Positions 1 through 12,585 are shown, counted from the stretch's first letter. The stretch: DNA of 64,000 bases from Micrococcus sp. (GCA_029961105.1 JASBVO010000021.1:45071-109070); one strand, 5' to 3'. Numbers and translations are program-made. Notes: a model not told the origin generated them from the sequence alone.

Positions 1-501
1 GACCACGGCCCCCACGGCGAAGGTCGGGTCGGCCCCGGCACGGGTGAAGGTCATCGCCGCCATCGAGGACGTGGTGGTCTTGCCGTGGGTACCGGCGACC
101 GCGAGCACCCGGTGCCCGGCCATGGCCGCGGCCAGGCCCTGGGAGCGGTGCATGACCGGGATGCCCCGCTCGACCGCGGCATCGTACTCGGGGTTCCCGG
201 GGCCGGCGATCGACGAGGCGACCACGGTGTCCACGCCGCCGCCCCCGGCGCGCCGGGCCGCCCGGTCGAGGTTCTGCGCGTCATAGCCCACGAACACCGT
301 GGCCCCGGCAGACTCGAGCTCCCGCATCACCGGCAGGTCCTTGGCGTCGGTCCCGGAGATCTGGACCCCCTGCTGCTGCATGATCCGCGCGATCCCGGAC
401 ACGCCCACACCGCCCAGGCCCAGGAAGTGCACCCGGCCCAGGGCGGCCAGGGCCGGGGCCATGGGGCGCACCGGCGTGGTCTCGTCGGTCGGTCGGGTCA
501 T
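1..501 (-). CDS. murC: UDP-N-acetylmuramate--L-alanine ligase MurC (3' end outside the window)
   Basis: MurC adds L-alanine to UDP-MurNAc, the first step in building the peptidoglycan stem peptide, in the cytoplasm. Only the first 167 residues lie in the window. They show the Rossmann-like N-terminal domain with [13 protein letters not shown] at about 28-40 and the Mur-ligase ATP loop GTHGKTTT at 137-144; the catalytic middle and C-terminal domains are cut off at base 1. The ATG at 501 overlaps the murG stop in an ATGA arrangement, which points to translational coupling. It is the most downstream dcw gene visible. Identity is firm from the paired N-terminal and P-loop motifs and from its position. 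Confidence 0.95.
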   Translation of the reverse strand, partial: MTRPTDETTPVRPMAPALAALGRVHFLGLGGVGVSGIARIMQQQGVQISGTDAKDLPVMRELESAGATVFVGYDAQNLDRAARRAGGGGVDTVVASSIAGPGNPEYDAAVERGIPVMHRSQGLAAAMAGHRVLAVAGTHGKTTTSSMAAMTFTRAGADPTFAVGAVV

Positions 502-1619
502 CGGGGGCCTCCTGCGGCGTTCAGGACCAGGCGCGCCATGGCCTGGTCGGCGTCCCTGACCCCCAGCGCGCCGGCGGCCGCGGACATCCGCTGGAGCCGC
601 CCCGCGTCCAGGGCCAGGGGAATGAGCTCACGGCGGACCCAGTCGGCGGTGAAGGACTCGTCCCTCACCATGACGGCCCCGCCCGCCGCCACCATCCCGC
701 GGGCGTTCAGGGCCTGCTCGCCGTTGCCGATCGGCAGCGGGACCAGCACGGCGGGCAGCCCGACGGCGGCCAGCTCACAGACGGTGCCAGCGCCGGACCG
801 GGCGACGATGAGGTCTGCCGCGGCGTAGGCCTGCTCCATGCCGTCCAGGAACTCGACCTGGTGGTAGCCGGCCGCGGCGGCCGGGCCGCCGTCGGGTCCC
901 TTGACCTGCTTGCCCCGGCCGGTGAGGTGCAGGACCTGCAGCCCGGCAGCGGACAGCTCCGGCAGGGCAGCAGCGATGGTGCGGTTGACGTTGAGGGCGC
1001 CCGAGGAACCACCGGTGACCACGATCGTGGGGGCCGAGGGGTCCAGGCCCAGGGCCCGGCGGGCCGGCCCGCGGGCGGCGGCGCGGTCGAGGGAGGAGAT
1101 CTCCCGGCGCATCGGCATCCCCACGCACTCGGCTCCCGGCAGCACCGTCTCCGGGAAGGCGGTGGCCACGGCCGCGGCGCGGCGGGCCCCGACCCGGTTC
1201 GCGAGGCCGGCCCGCACGTTGGCCTCGTGGATGACGACCGGCACCCGGCGCCGGAAGGCGGCCAGGTACACGGGGGTGGAGACATAGCCGCCGACCCCGA
1301 CCACGACGTCGGCCCGGCGCCGGTCGAGGATCTCGCCCGCCTGCGCCACGGCACGCCGGAAACGGGAGGGCAGCCGGACCAGGTCCATGGTGGGACGACG
1401 CGGCAGCGGGACCCGGTCGATGGTGTCCAGCTCATAGCCGGCCGCCGGGACGAGCCGGGTCTCCATGCCGGAGGCGGTGCCGACCATGGTGCAGTGCACC
1501 CCGGCGGGGCGGCCCTCCGGGGCGGGGGCCTCATCGAGGGCGCGGGCGATGGCGAGCATGGGGCTGATGTGGCCGGCCGTACCGCCGCCGGCCAGGACCA
1601 CGTTCAGGGCGCCGGCCAT
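498..1619 (-). CDS. murG: MurG, lipid II-forming N-acetylglucosaminyltransferase
   Basis: MurG transfers GlcNAc from UDP-GlcNAc to lipid I, making lipid II on the inner face of the membrane. The 373-residue protein starts with the GT28 loop GGGTAGH at 11-17, and carries [11 protein letters not shown], the second glycine loop [10 protein letters not shown] and the donor-binding run [17 protein letters not shown] followed by NGEQALNA, all typical of the family. The start at 1619 is fixed by a TGATG junction sharing one base with the ftsW stop. An open frame in the same phase continues upstream to 2819, but that part is the antisense-free shadow of ftsW and has no family features. Length is normal. 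Confidence 0.96.
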   Translation of the reverse strand: MAGALNVVLAGGGTAGHISPMLAIARALDEAPAPEGRPAGVHCTMVGTASGMETRLVPAAGYELDTIDRVPLPRRPTMDLVRLPSRFRRAVAQAGEILDRRRADVVVGVGGYVSTPVYLAAFRRRVPVVIHEANVRAGLANRVGARRAAAVATAFPETVLPGAECVGMPMRREISSLDRAAARGPARRALGLDPSAPTIVVTGGSSGALNVNRTIAAALPELSAAGLQVLHLTGRGKQVKGPDGGPAAAAGYHQVEFLDGMEQAYAAADLIVARSGAGTVCELAAVGLPAVLVPLPIGNGEQALNARGMVAAGGAVMVRDESFTADWVRRELIPLALDAGRLQRMSAAAGALGVRDADQAMARLVLNAAGGPR

Positions 1620-3013
1620 CAGTGGGCCCGCTCCGTGATCGGCGTGGCGGCGGCGGGGCCTAGGCCGGTCACCCCGGCCTGGCCGTGCCGCGCGGCCCGG
1701 CGTTGCTCCCGGGCGAAGGCCAGGACCACGCCGACGGCCGCGAGGACGAAGGTCAGGGCGGAACCGCCATAGGAGATGAACGGCAGCGGGACGCCGATGA
1801 CCGGCAGCAGGCCCGTGACCATCGAGATGTTGATGAACGACTGTCCCACGATCCAGGCCAGGATGCCGCCGGTGCAGATGCGCGCGAACATCGAGTCGGC
1901 GCGGCTGGCGACCCGGAACATGCCGACGGCCAGGCCTGCGAAGAGGGCCAGCACCAGCAGCGCTCCCACCAGGCCCAGTTCCTCGCCGAGGATGGTGAAG
2001 ATGAAGTCGTTCTCCGCCTCGGGGATGTAACTCCACTTCTGCCGGGACTGGCCCAGGCCGAGTCCCCACCAGCCGCCCGAGGCCAGGGCGTACAGGCCGT
2101 GCTGGGGCTGGTAGCAGGGGTCGGTGGCGAAGTCGCAATTGCCCAGCCAGGCCTGGATGCGGACGGTACGGTTGGACGAGACCAGGGCCATGATGATGAC
2201 GCCCACTGCCGCCACCGCACCGGCCACTGCGAAGTAGAGCAGCCTCGTGCCGGCCAGGAAGAGCACGGCGGCCATGATCAGCATGATGACCAAGGCGGTG
2301 CCGAGGTCCCGGCCGATCATCACCAGGCCCAGCAGGATCGTGCCCACCGGGAAGAGCACGGGCACGACGGAGTGCTTGAGCTGGCCGATCAGCCGGCCCT
2401 TGCGTTCCAGCACGGCGGCGGCCCACAGCGCCAGTGCCAGTTTCGCGGCCTCCGAGGGCTGGCCCGTGGCCGGGCCGATCTTGAGCCAGTTGCGGTTGCC
2501 GTTGACCTCGTGCCCCAGGGGCGTCAGGACCAGCATCAACAGCACCACCGCGATGATGAGCGCCGGCCAGGCCAACCGGCGCAGGCGGTCCGTGCTCAGC
2601 CGGGAGAGCCCGAGCATCACGCCCAGTCCGGCCACGGCGAAGGCCGCCTGCCGGATGAACAGGTCGTAGGAGCCGCTCGTCTCCCCGATGTTCTCCACCG
2701 AGGACGAGGACAGCACCATGATCAGCCCGATCACGGTCAGGGCGAGGGTGCAGCCGAGGATGAGGTAGTAGGAGGACGCCGCCGTCTCCCCCTCGAGGAA
2801 GGACCACATCCGTCGCCACCAGCGGGCCGGACCACGGCCTCCTCGTCCCGTGCTTGCGGACGAGGTGGCCGATCCCCTGCCGGTGGAGCGCCGGTCCGCG
2901 GCCGCCCGGGTGCTCCCGGCACGGGAGTCGGGGCCGGCTCCGCCGGTCACCGGACGCCGGCCCCTGGCGGGACCCCGGGTGCGGCGCGGAGGCCGGAGTG
3001 GGGTGGTCACCAT
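1619..3013 (-). CDS. ftsW: FtsW, SEDS-family septal peptidoglycan glycosyltransferase
   Basis: FtsW polymerises lipid II at the septum together with its transpeptidase partner FtsI, which is encoded in the same cluster. The protein (464 residues) has about ten hydrophobic membrane segments and the SEDS signature region [17 protein letters not shown] in the large loop, plus a C-terminal [11 protein letters not shown] motif. A cytoplasmic N-terminal tail of about 75 residues rich in Arg, Pro and Gly precedes the first membrane span, as in other actinobacterial FtsW proteins. The start chosen is the ATG at 3013, 10 bases after the murD stop; an open frame reaches 3094 but would run back into murD. 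The stop overlaps the murG start. Confidence 0.94.
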   Translation of the reverse strand: MVTTPLRPPRRTRGPARGRRPVTGGAGPDSRAGSTRAAADRRSTGRGSATSSASTGRGGRGPARWWRRMWSFLEGETAASSYYLILGCTLALTVIGLIMVLSSSSVENIGETSGSYDLFIRQAAFAVAGLGVMLGLSRLSTDRLRRLAWPALIIAVVLLMLVLTPLGHEVNGNRNWLKIGPATGQPSEAAKLALALWAAAVLERKGRLIGQLKHSVVPVLFPVGTILLGLVMIGRDLGTALVIMLIMAAVLFLAGTRLLYFAVAGAVAAVGVIIMALVSSNRTVRIQAWLGNCDFATDPCYQPQHGLYALASGGWWGLGLGQSRQKWSYIPEAENDFIFTILGEELGLVGALLVLALFAGLAVGMFRVASRADSMFARICTGGILAWIVGQSFINISMVTGLLPVIGVPLPFISYGGSALTFVLAAVGVVLAFAREQRRAARHGQAGVTGLGPAAATPITERAH

Positions 3014-3023
3014 GGGTGGCTCC

Positions 3024-4556
3024 TTAGCTGCCCAGGCCCTTGTCCTCCATGAGGCGGGCGACGGCGTCGATGAAGGCGTTTCCTCGGTCTGCATAGGACG
3101 TGAACTGGTCCATGGACGCCGCTGCCGGTGCCATCAGCACGACGTCCCCGGGCCGGGCCACGCCGTCGGCCGTCCGGACCGCTGCGTCCATGGCCCGGTG
3201 GCCGTCCGAGGGATCCCCTCCAGTCTCGCGCACCGCCGTCGACAGGACCGGGATGTGCGGCGCGTGTCGCTGCAAAGCCCCTGCCAGTTCGCTGGGATCC
3301 GCCCCGATGAGCACCACGGCGCGCAGACGGTGGGCATGGCGGGTCACGAGCTCGTCGTAGGTCACGCCCTTGGGCAGCCCCCCGGCGATCCACACCACGT
3401 CCGTGAAGGCACCGAGCGAGGCGTCCGCGGCGTGGGGATTGGTGGCCTTGGAGTCGTTGATCCACAGCACGTCATCGGCCTTGGCCACGAGCTGGATACG
3501 GTGCTCACCCGGGCGGTAGGAGCGCAGCCCGTCACGGACCGCCTCCGGCGGCACGCCGATGGCCCGGACCAGGGCGGCCGCCGCCAGGGCGTTGGCCACC
3601 TGGTGACGCGGCGCGATCGGTCCGAGGTCCTCCACGTGGCCCAGCTCCAGGGCCTGGTGGGCGCGTTCGTCCAGGAATGCCCGGTCCACGAGGATGCCGT
3701 CCACCACGCCCACCATGGACAGTCCCGGCGTGCCGGTGGTGAAGGACACGGCCCGGCAGCCCTCCTGGACGTCGGCCTGCTCGACCATGCGCATGGTCTC
3801 CGGCTGGGCCTCGTTGAAGATGCACGCCTCGCGGGTGTTCTCGTAGATCCTGGCCTTGTCCGCCCGGTACCCCTCGAAGGACCCGTGCCAGTCCACGTGG
3901 TCCTCGGCCAGGTTGAGCACGACCGAGGCGGCGGGCTCGATGTGGTGGGTCCAGTGCAGCTGGAAGCTGGAGAGCTCCACCGCGATCACGTCCCAGCCCT
4001 CCGGGTCGCGGATGGCGTCCAGGATCGGGGTGCCCACGTTGCCGCAGGCCACGGCGCGCAGGCCGGCGGCCAGCAGCATGGACTCCACCATGCCCACCGT
4101 CGTGGTCTTGCCGTTGGTGCCGGTGACCACCAGCCAGTCGGCCGTCTTGCGCCCGGCGCGTTCGCGGACCCGCCAAGCCAGTTCGACGTCTCCCCAGACG
4201 GGGATCCCGGCGTCGGCGGCCGCTGCCAGCAGCGGCTGGTCCGGCCGCCACCCCGGGGAGGTGACGACGACGTCGGCGGGCGCGCCGCCGACGTCGGGAA
4301 GGGACCGGGCGTGTTCCTCGCCGAGCAGCACCTCGCGGACCCCCACGATCTTCAGGGTGTCCGCCTTGGCCAGGTTCTCCGGGGTGTCCTGGCCGTCCAC
4401 GACGACGACGTCCGCCCCGAGCTCGGCCAGGGTGTCCGCCGCGGAGAACCCGGACAGCCCGAGGCCCGCTACGACCACGCGCAACCCGGACCAGTCCGCA
4501 TCCCAGGAGGTCAGGCCGTCCAGCCGGGAATGGCCGGGGATGCCTCCGGCGCTCAC
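3024..4556 (-). CDS. murD: UDP-N-acetylmuramoyl-L-alanine--D-glutamate ligase MurD
   Basis: MurD adds D-glutamate to UDP-MurNAc-L-Ala. The protein of about 510 residues has the N-terminal nucleotide-binding fold (VVVAGLGLSGFSAADTLAEL), the ATP loop GTNGKTTT at about 146-153, the NLAEDHVDWHGS motif of the central domain and the C-terminal WINDSKATNPHA motif, which is highly characteristic of MurD. The start is taken as the GTG at 4556 because it forms a GTGA overlap with the mraY stop, matching the coupling seen at other junctions in this cluster; an ATG at 4571 would add five residues. It is somewhat longer than E. coli MurD, mainly at the N-terminus and in a mid-protein loop. Confidence 0.95.
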   Translation of the reverse strand: MSAGGIPGHSRLDGLTSWDADWSGLRVVVAGLGLSGFSAADTLAELGADVVVVDGQDTPENLAKADTLKIVGVREVLLGEEHARSLPDVGGAPADVVVTSPGWRPDQPLLAAAADAGIPVWGDVELAWRVRERAGRKTADWLVVTGTNGKTTTVGMVESMLLAAGLRAVACGNVGTPILDAIRDPEGWDVIAVELSSFQLHWTHHIEPAASVVLNLAEDHVDWHGSFEGYRADKARIYENTREACIFNEAQPETMRMVEQADVQEGCRAVSFTTGTPGLSMVGVVDGILVDRAFLDERAHQALELGHVEDLGPIAPRHQVANALAAAALVRAIGVPPEAVRDGLRSYRPGEHRIQLVAKADDVLWINDSKATNPHAADASLGAFTDVVWIAGGLPKGVTYDELVTRHAHRLRAVVLIGADPSELAGALQRHAPHIPVLSTAVRETGGDPSDGHRAMDAAVRTADGVARPGDVVLMAPAAASMDQFTSYADRGNAFIDAVARLMEDKGLGS

Positions 4557-5652
4557 TGGACCAGCACCCACTCACCGTAGAAGATCGCCACGCCCAGGGC
4601 GACGCACAGCAGGCCGATCAGCCAGAACCGCACGACCACCGTGACCTCTGCCCAGCCCTTGAGCTCGAAGTGGTGCTGCAGGGGGGCCATGAGGAAGACC
4701 CGCTTGCCGCCGGAGAACTTGAAGTAGCCGACCTGGACGATCACGGACACGGTGATCAGGACCATCAGCCCGGCCAGGACGATCACGAGCAGTTCCGTGC
4801 GGGACAGGATGGCGAACCCGGCCAGCGCTCCGCCCAGGGCCAGGGAGCCGGTGTCCCCCATGAAGATCTTCGCGGGAGAGGTGTTCCACCACAGGAAGCC
4901 CATGAGCGAGCCGGTGAGGATGGCACCGAGCATCGCCAGGTCCAGGGGGTCACGGACCTCGTAGCAGCCGGCGGCACCGCCCGAGGTGGAGCATGACTGG
5001 TTGGACTGGAAGATGGTGATCAGCACGTAGGCGGCGGTGATCATCGCGGTGGCACCGGTGGCCAGGCCGTCCAGGCCGTCGGTCAGGTTCACCGCGTTGG
5101 TGGTGGCCGTGGTGATGAGGTTGGACCAGATCACGAAGAGGATCACCCCGAGCACGGGGCCGGCGAAGGCGAGGTCGATCGGCAGGTCGCGCACGAGGGA
5201 GATGGCGGTGGAGGCCGGCGTCAGCCCCCGCTCATCCGGGAAGTTCAGGGCCAGTACGGCGAAGGTGATGCCCACGACCCCCTGCAGGACGATCTTCGCC
5301 CAAGGTGTCAGGCCGAGCGAGCGCTGATTGGAGATCTTGGTGAAGTCGTCCAGGAACCCGACCAGTCCCATGCCGGCCATCAGGAACAGCAGGATCAGCG
5401 CCGAGGCGGTCGGCCCGGCGTTCTCGAGCCCCAGGCCGCCCATGATCCAGTGCGTCAGGAAGTAGGCCACGACCGTGACCACCACGAACACGGCCCCTCC
5501 CATGGTGGGGGTACCGCGCTTCGTCTTGTGGGTGGTCGGGCCGTCGTCGCGGATGAACTGGCCGTATCCCCGCCTCACCAGGAAGCGGATGAACAGGGGG
5601 GTGCCGACGAGAGTCAGGACCAGCCCGAGCAGACCACCGATCAACAGGCCTA

Positions 5653-5656
<4 letters not shown>
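4553..5656 (-). CDS. mraY: Phospho-MurNAc-pentapeptide translocase MraY
   Basis: MraY attaches phospho-MurNAc-pentapeptide to undecaprenyl phosphate, forming lipid I, and is an integral membrane enzyme. The 367-residue sequence has about ten membrane segments, the Asp-containing loop FLDDFTKISNQRSLGL, the NLTDGLDGLATG motif, the FMGDTGSLALGGAL motif and the late-loop HHFELKGW, all standard for MraY. It starts with GTG at 5656, which overlaps the murF stop by GTGA. The insert around the QSCSTSGGAAGCYEV segment between membrane spans resembles the extracytoplasmic loop found in other actinobacterial MraY proteins. Identity is firm. Confidence 0.96.
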
Positions 5657-7163
<1,507 letters not shown>

Positions 7164-7167
<4 letters not shown>

Positions 7168-8894
7168 GACCCGTCAACTTTACGTCCCCGCCCGGGGGAA
7201 ACCGGTGAGGGGCCGTGGCCGTGCCGCGCCAGGGCGGCCCGGAGCTCGACGCGGTCGTCGAGCGGGACGTCGACTCCGTCCATGTCCTGCACGGTCTCAT
7301 GGCCGCGGCCGGCGAGCAGGACGGTGTCGGCTGGTGTGGCCAAGGACACGGCCAGCTCGATCGCGTCCTGGCGTGGCGCGGACTCGTAGACCTCGACGGC
7401 ACGGCCGGCCGCGGCAGCCACCCGCGCGCCGTCGTGGACCCCGGCCAGGACCTCGGCCCGGATCCCGGCCGGGGCCTCTCCGTGGGGGTCGTCGTCGGTG
7501 ACGATCACGACGTCGGCCCACTGGGCGGCGATCCGGCCCATCTCCGGGCGCTTGGCGCGGTCCCGGTCACCGGTGGCCCCGAAGACCAGGATCGTCCGCC
7601 CCGCGTCGCCGCCGGCGGCGCGCCGCGCCTCCTGGACCGACTCGAGGGCCCGGACCAGGCCGTCGGGGTTGTGGGCGAAGTCGACGATGGCGTCCGGGGC
7701 GTGGCCGACCACCTCCATGCGTCCCGGCACGGCCGTGGCGAAGGGGCCCTGCCCCACGGGGCCGTCGAGCACGGCGGCGATCGCGTCCCAGTCCCCGGAC
7801 GGCCGGGACTCGAACACCATGACGGCGGCCAGGGCCGCGTTGGCGACGTTGAACCGTCCGGGCAGTCCGGTCGACACCGGTACCGTCCGCCCCGAGGCCG
7901 CGTGGCGCAGCGCGAACCGGTGGCCGAGGCCCGCCGGGGCGAGATCGGTGATGGCCCAGTCCGCGGCCAGCTCCGGACCGCCGTGGTCGGCGGCCGGGCC
8001 GAGGGCCAGGGTCACGACCGGGCAGCCGGCATCGGCGGCCATCCTCGTGCCCCAGGTCCGTCCGTCGGCATCGGGCGCGTCCGGGCCACCGTCGAGCGTG
8101 ATGACGGCGCGGTCCGTGCGATCGGCGTCGAACAGGCCCGCCTTGGCCCGGAAGTAGTCGTCCATGGACCCGTGCAGGTCCAGGTGGTCCCTCGTGAGAT
8201 TCGTGAAACCGGCCACCGCATAGTGCAGCCCGGAGATCCGCCGGTAGCTGATCGCGTGCGAGGACACCTCCATCACCGCCGAGCCGACGTCCTCCTGGCG
8301 CATCAGGGCCATCAGGGCGTGCAGCTGAGTGGACTCCGGGGTGGTCAGCGTGCTGGGCACCACGCGGCCCCCGGCCCGGATCTCGATCGTGCCGATCAGC
8401 CCGGTGGTCTCCCCCAGCGCACGCAGCAGGGCCGTCAGGAAGTAGCTGGTGGTGGTCTTGCCGTTCGTTCCGGTGATCCCGAACAGCCGCGGTCCCGCCC
8501 CGGCGTTGCGGTACACGGCAGCGGCAGCCGGCCCGACGGCGTCGCGCACGTCCTCCACCACGAGCACCGGGGTGCCGGTGGCCGAGGCGGCACAGAGCCG
8601 GGCGCCCTCGCGGTCCGTGAGGATGCCCCGGGCCCCGCCGGTGATGACCGCCGCGGCGAACTCGGCACCGTGCCGGGAGGCTCCCGGGATGCCGACGTAG
8701 AGGTCGCCGGGCCGGACCGTCCGCGAGTCCATGGCGATGCCGCTGGGTCCAGGGCGGCCCGTGGTGCTGCCGACGACATCGGCCGGCTGGCCGGCGCGGT
8801 CCAGCCCGGCGAGCAGCTCGTCCCAGGGGATCGGGGCATTGTGGGCGGGACGGAAGGCCGCGTCCTGCGCGGCGGGAGTCAGGGGGGTGGTCAT
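7164..8894 (-). CDS. murE: UDP-MurNAc-dipeptide--amino acid ligase MurE (probably L-lysine-adding)
   Basis: MurE adds the third residue of the stem peptide. The 576-residue protein has the ATP loop GITGTNGKTTTSYFL, the NLTRDHLDLHGSM motif and the C-terminal substrate-recognition stretch. In DAP-adding MurE that stretch reads DNPR; here it reads VTDDDPHGEAP, with His in place of the DAP-contacting Arg. This fits lysine-type peptidoglycan as known in Micrococcaceae, but that specificity is inferred. The ATG at 8894 lies 7 bases after the ftsI stop; the open frame continues upstream to 9104 through ftsI coding sequence and is not the real start. Confidence 0.94.
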
Positions 8895-8901
8895 CCGGGC
8901 T

Positions 8902-10695
8902 CTACCAGGGTCGCTTCTGGGGGTCGTCGGTGAAGACATCGTAGTGCTGCGGCTCGGCGTCCGAGGGCGGGACGCTGTACTGGGCCAGCAGGTAGGACAG
9001 GACCTCGGCGGCGGTGTCCTCCACCTCCCAGGCCTTCCAGTTGCCCTGGGGGCGGTGGACGGCGACGGAGACCACGAACCGGGGATCGTCCAGCGGGGCC
9101 ACACCGGTGAAGGAGGTCGTGTAGCCGTTGTAGCCGCCGACGCCGGCGGCCTCGCCGGTACCGGTCTTGCCGCCGACCCGGTACCCGGGGATCTGCGCCG
9201 GCGTGGCGGTGCCCACCTGGACGACGCCCTCCATCATCCTCAGCATCTCCTCCGAGGTCTCCTCGGAGTAGATGCGGGTGCCCTCCGGATCCGGCTGGAC
9301 GTGCTCCGAGCCGTCGGCGTCGATATAGGCGTCGATGAGCTGCGGACGCTTCTGGACGCCGCCGTTGGCGACGGTCTGGAAGATCTGCGCCATGTGCAGG
9401 GTGGTCTGGGTGTAGCCCTGGCCGAACATCGTGGTGAACCGCTGGCGGCCGTCCCACTGCTCGGGCGGCACCAGGATGCCCTTGTTGGAACCGGGCAGCC
9501 CGATGTCCACGTGCTCGCCGATCCCGAGCTTCTTCATGTACTCGTAGCGGGTCTGGTCGTCCACGCTCTGGGCCACCTGGACCGTGCCGGTGTTGTAGGA
9601 GCGGGTGAAGATGCCGGCCGTGGTCATCTCGTAGGTGTCGTGGGGCATCGAGTCGTTGATGATCTGCCCGTCGAACTCCTGCTTGTTGGGCACGGTGTAG
9701 GCGTCGGTCGGTTCCACGCCGCCCTCCTCGAGGGCGGTGGCGAACGTGGGGACCTTGCCCGTGGAGCCCGGCTCGTAGGACTGGGTCAGGGCGGTGGGCC
9801 GCCAGAAGAGGCTGTCCGTGGCGGAGGGATCGGAGGGGTCCACCGTGGTGGAGTCCGCCATGGCCAGCAGCTCGCCCGTCTTGGCGTCCATCACCACGAT
9901 GTTGCCCCACAAGGCGTCGTAGGATTCCGTCTTCGCGGCGATCGCCTCCTGGGCGAACCACTGGACGTCCTGGTTGATCGTCAGCCGCACGTCCTGGCCG
10001 TCGACGGCGGGCGTCTCGGAGAACTCCGCGTTGGGAATGCGCACGCCGTCGGCGGAGATCTCGTAGGTGCGCTTCCCCGGCTCCCCGGACAGCTGCTCGT
10101 CCTGGCTCAGCTCGAGCCCCTCGAGCGGGGTGCCGTCCCCGCCCACGAAGCCCAGGATCGAACCGGCCACCGACCCGTTGGGGTAGGTCCGCTCGGTGAC
10201 CGGTTCGGCCAGCAGGCCCGGGATGCCGAGCTCCAGCGCCTGGTCCTTGACCTCCGGGGTGACTCCCTTCGACACGACCTTGTACGGCCGGTCCCCGACC
10301 ATGCGGGCCTCGAGCTCTGCGCGGTCGATGCCGAGGATGCCGGAGAGCCGGTCCAGCGAGTCGGCCAGGGACACGTCCACCATGGAGGCGCTCTCCTCGT
10401 CCCAGCGCCGGTAGTCCTTCACCAGGCGCTGGTCGGCCACGAGGTCGTAGCGGTCCACCGAGGCGGCCATCACCCGCCCCTGGGAGTCCAGGATCGATCC
10501 ACGCTCGGGAGCCACCGTCACCGAGCGCAGTCGCTCCTTCATGGCATCCTGCGCGTGGCCCGAGGCGTCCACGCCCTGGATGAAGACGAGCCGCAGGGCC
10601 AGCACCGCCAGCAGGACCAGGGCGATGATGATGCCCAGGCGCAGGCGCCGGCCGCCAACGTCCGCGGCACTTCGAGCGTCGGATGCCTGGGCCAT
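8902..10695 (-). CDS. ftsI: Septal peptidoglycan transpeptidase FtsI (PBP3, class B PBP)
   Basis: FtsI cross-links septal peptidoglycan and works with FtsW. The 597-residue protein has a short cytoplasmic tail, one N-terminal membrane span (about residues 19-39), a PBP dimerisation domain with GSILDSQGRVMAAS, and a transpeptidase domain. The catalytic motifs are SxxK in EPGSTGK, SxN in TRSYNTG and KTG in VGGKTGTGEA. No PASTA domain follows, and the protein ends in DDPQKRPW. It lies between the ftsL-like gene (100-base gap) and murE (7-base gap). Confidence 0.95.
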   Translation of the reverse strand: MAQASDARSAADVGGRRLRLGIIIALVLLAVLALRLVFIQGVDASGHAQDAMKERLRSVTVAPERGSILDSQGRVMAASVDRYDLVADQRLVKDYRRWDEESASMVDVSLADSLDRLSGILGIDRAELEARMVGDRPYKVVSKGVTPEVKDQALELGIPGLLAEPVTERTYPNGSVAGSILGFVGGDGTPLEGLELSQDEQLSGEPGKRTYEISADGVRIPNAEFSETPAVDGQDVRLTINQDVQWFAQEAIAAKTESYDALWGNIVVMDAKTGELLAMADSTTVDPSDPSATDSLFWRPTALTQSYEPGSTGKVPTFATALEEGGVEPTDAYTVPNKQEFDGQIINDSMPHDTYEMTTAGIFTRSYNTGTVQVAQSVDDQTRYEYMKKLGIGEHVDIGLPGSNKGILVPPEQWDGRQRFTTMFGQGYTQTTLHMAQIFQTVANGGVQKRPQLIDAYIDADGSEHVQPDPEGTRIYSEETSEEMLRMMEGVVQVGTATPAQIPGYRVGGKTGTGEAAGVGGYNGYTTSFTGVAPLDDPRFVVSVAVHRPQGNWKAWEVEDTAAEVLSYLLAQYSVPPSDAEPQHYDVFTDDPQKRPW

Positions 10696-10795
10696 CTGCT
10701 GGGTTCCTTCCTGTCGGTCACCCCGGCCTGGGCGCCGTCCGGTCGTTCATCGGTTCGTCGGGGGCTGGTGCCGGACCGTCTCCGGCGCGCCCGTC

Positions 10796-11593
10796 TCAGT
10801 CCGTGCTGGAGGCGGTGAATTGCGGGGCGGGGATCGTCCCGCCGTTGAGTTCGCGGTCGGCGCCGGAGCCGTCATCGCCGGTCCGTCCCTCCGCCGACCC
10901 GGCGGACTGGTCCTCCTGCCCGGCCGCTGTGTGGTCCGCGGGCTGCTCACCGGCCGGCCGGCCGGGCGCCGTCGTTCCGTTCGACTCCTGCACGGCCGGC
11001 GCCTGCTCTGCGGCGTTCTCCGTGGCCTGGCCCTCGGCGGCCCGGGCCGCTGCCTGCTCGGCCGGTCCGACCGGCGCCTCGATCAGGCCGGCGGGCCGGT
11101 CCTCGCCCTCGGCGGAGGTGGCGGCCCCGGAGACCTCGCCCGTGGCGAGGTCGATCGCCGCGATGTCGCCCGGCCTGACCATGCCGAGCCGGTCAGCCTC
11201 GGCCGCAAGGTTCTGGGGTGCCTCCAGGTGCTCCACCTGCTGGCGCAGCCGCTCGTTGGCCTGCGTCAGGTCCAGTTGCTCGCTCTTCAGCCCGACCATC
11301 TGGTACTGCCGGTTGGAGACCGAGATGTTGACCACCAGGACCGCCAGCAGCGCGACGGCCAGGATGCCGACACAGAGGGCGACGAAGCCCCGGCCGGATC
11401 TCCTGACGGGCGCGGGCACGATGGCCAGGGGGGTCCGTGATCGGTCCGGCGCGCTCTGCGAGCCGGCCGGCGCGGCGCGGTACTCGGGGCTGATCGTGGG
11501 TTGCCAAGGAGCAGCCTGGTCCAGCAGCGGAGCAGTGCTCTCGCGGGCGTGGACGGGCTGCTGCATGGCAGTGCGCTGCTGCGTTGCGGTCAT
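10796..11593 (-). CDS. FtsL-like bitopic division protein with a long acidic C-terminal tail
   Basis: The position between rsmH and ftsI is that of ftsL, whose product recruits FtsW/FtsI to the divisome. The 265-residue protein has a Pro/Ala-rich cytoplasmic region of about 68 residues, one membrane span ([20 protein letters not shown]) and a short coiled-coil-like segment ([20 protein letters not shown]) ending in the FtsL-like [15 protein letters not shown]. After that comes an unusual extracellular tail of roughly 110 residues rich in Ala, Glu, Gly and Pro, with no recognisable fold; typical FtsL proteins end near the coiled coil. The ATG overlaps the rsmH stop (ATGA). Function is inferred from context and topology. 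Confidence 0.8.
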   Translation of the reverse strand: MTATQQRTAMQQPVHARESTAPLLDQAAPWQPTISPEYRAAPAGSQSAPDRSRTPLAIVPAPVRRSGRGFVALCVGILAVALLAVLVVNISVSNRQYQMVGLKSEQLDLTQANERLRQQVEHLEAPQNLAAEADRLGMVRPGDIAAIDLATGEVSGAATSAEGEDRPAGLIEAPVGPAEQAAARAAEGQATENAAEQAPAVQESNGTTAPGRPAGEQPADHTAAGQEDQSAGSAEGRTGDDGSGADRELNGGTIPAPQFTASSTD

Positions 11594-12585
11594 GCTGTGC
11601 TCCTTGATGGTCTGATCTTCTCAATAGCGCGCACTTTTGCTGAGGAGGCGCGAGGGTTTTCTTCGATTTCTTTTTCGGTGGGCTTGTCGACGCCCCTGGT
11701 CAGGACCCTGACCACCGGTTCGTGCTCCTCCAGCTCAACGGGGAATCCGGGGGGCGCCGTGGAGGTGGACTGTGCCGTGATGGCCCTCTTGGTGATCCTG
11801 TCCTCGAGCGAGTGATAGCTCATGACCACGAGCCGTCCCCCCACCGCCAAGGCACGCAGAGCCGCGGGCAATGCCTCCTCGAGGACGTCGAGTTCCTCAT
11901 TGACCTCGATCCTGAGGGCCTGGAACGTGCGTTTGGCGGGGTGGCCGCCACTGCGGCCGGCCGCGGCGGGAACTGCCGAGCGGATGACCTCCACGAGCCG
12001 GCCGGTGGTCTCGAAGCGCTCGTCCTCGCGGGCCCGGACGATGGCCGAGGCGATCCTGCCGGCAAACTTCTCCTCGCCCCAGGACCTGATGAGCCGTCGC
12101 AGCCGGTCCTCGTCGTACTCGTTCACGACGTCGGCGGCGGTGATCCCGCCGGTCGTGTCCATGCGCATGTCCAGCGGCGCGTCGTACGAGTAGGCGAAGC
12201 CCCGTTCGCGCTCGTCGAGCTGGTAGGAGGAGACGCCCAGGTCGAAGAGCATGGCGTCCGCCTCGCTGAACCCGGCCGCCGCCAGGGCCTCGGCGACGCC
12301 GTCGTACGTGCCGTGCCACGTCCGCAGCCGGTCGCCGGCCCAGGCCAGTCGTCGGGTGGCCAGGCGCAGCGCCTCGGTGTCCCGGTCGATGCCCACGACG
12401 ACGGCGTCGGGGTGCCGGGTCAGGATCGCCTCGGCGTGTCCTCCCATGCCCAGGGTGCCGTCCAGGGCGACGGGGCGCCGACCGGCGTCGCGGGCAGCGT
12501 CGAGACCCGGGGAGAGCAGGTCCAGGACGCGGTCGCGCATGACGGGGATGTGCCGGTCCTGTGCCGGTCTCTGCTCTTCACCCAA
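11590..12585 (-). CDS. rsmH: 16S rRNA m4C1402 methyltransferase RsmH (MraW)
   Basis: RsmH N4-methylates C1402 of 16S rRNA using S-adenosylmethionine. The 331-residue protein shows [17 protein letters not shown] at the start, the SAM-binding loop [14 protein letters not shown] at about 43-56, the [20 protein letters not shown] motif, [15 protein letters not shown] and [12 protein letters not shown], all diagnostic. The start used is a TTG at 12585 preceded by a GGAAGG sequence about 10 bases upstream; no ATG or GTG lies in frame between it and the first conserved motif, so the exact start is less certain than the identity. It is the second gene of the cluster, separated from mraZ by 296 bases. 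Confidence 0.94.
   Translation of the reverse strand: MGEEQRPAQDRHIPVMRDRVLDLLSPGLDAARDAGRRPVALDGTLGMGGHAEAILTRHPDAVVVGIDRDTEALRLATRRLAWAGDRLRTWHGTYDGVAEALAAAGFSEADAMLFDLGVSSYQLDERERGFAYSYDAPLDMRMDTTGGITAADVVNEYDEDRLRRLIRSWGEEKFAGRIASAIVRAREDERFETTGRLVEVIRSAVPAAAGRSGGHPAKRTFQALRIEVNEELDVLEEALPAALRALAVGGRLVVMSYHSLEDRITKRAITAQSTSTAPPGFPVELEEHEPVVRVLTRGVDKPTEKEIEENPRASSAKVRAIEKIRPSRSTA

Noticed and set aside
498..2819. A 773-residue minus-strand open frame that begins inside ftsW and contains MurG
   Set aside because: The part above 1619 is an out-of-frame reading of ftsW with no family features; MurG begins at the ATG at 1619, coupled to the ftsW stop.
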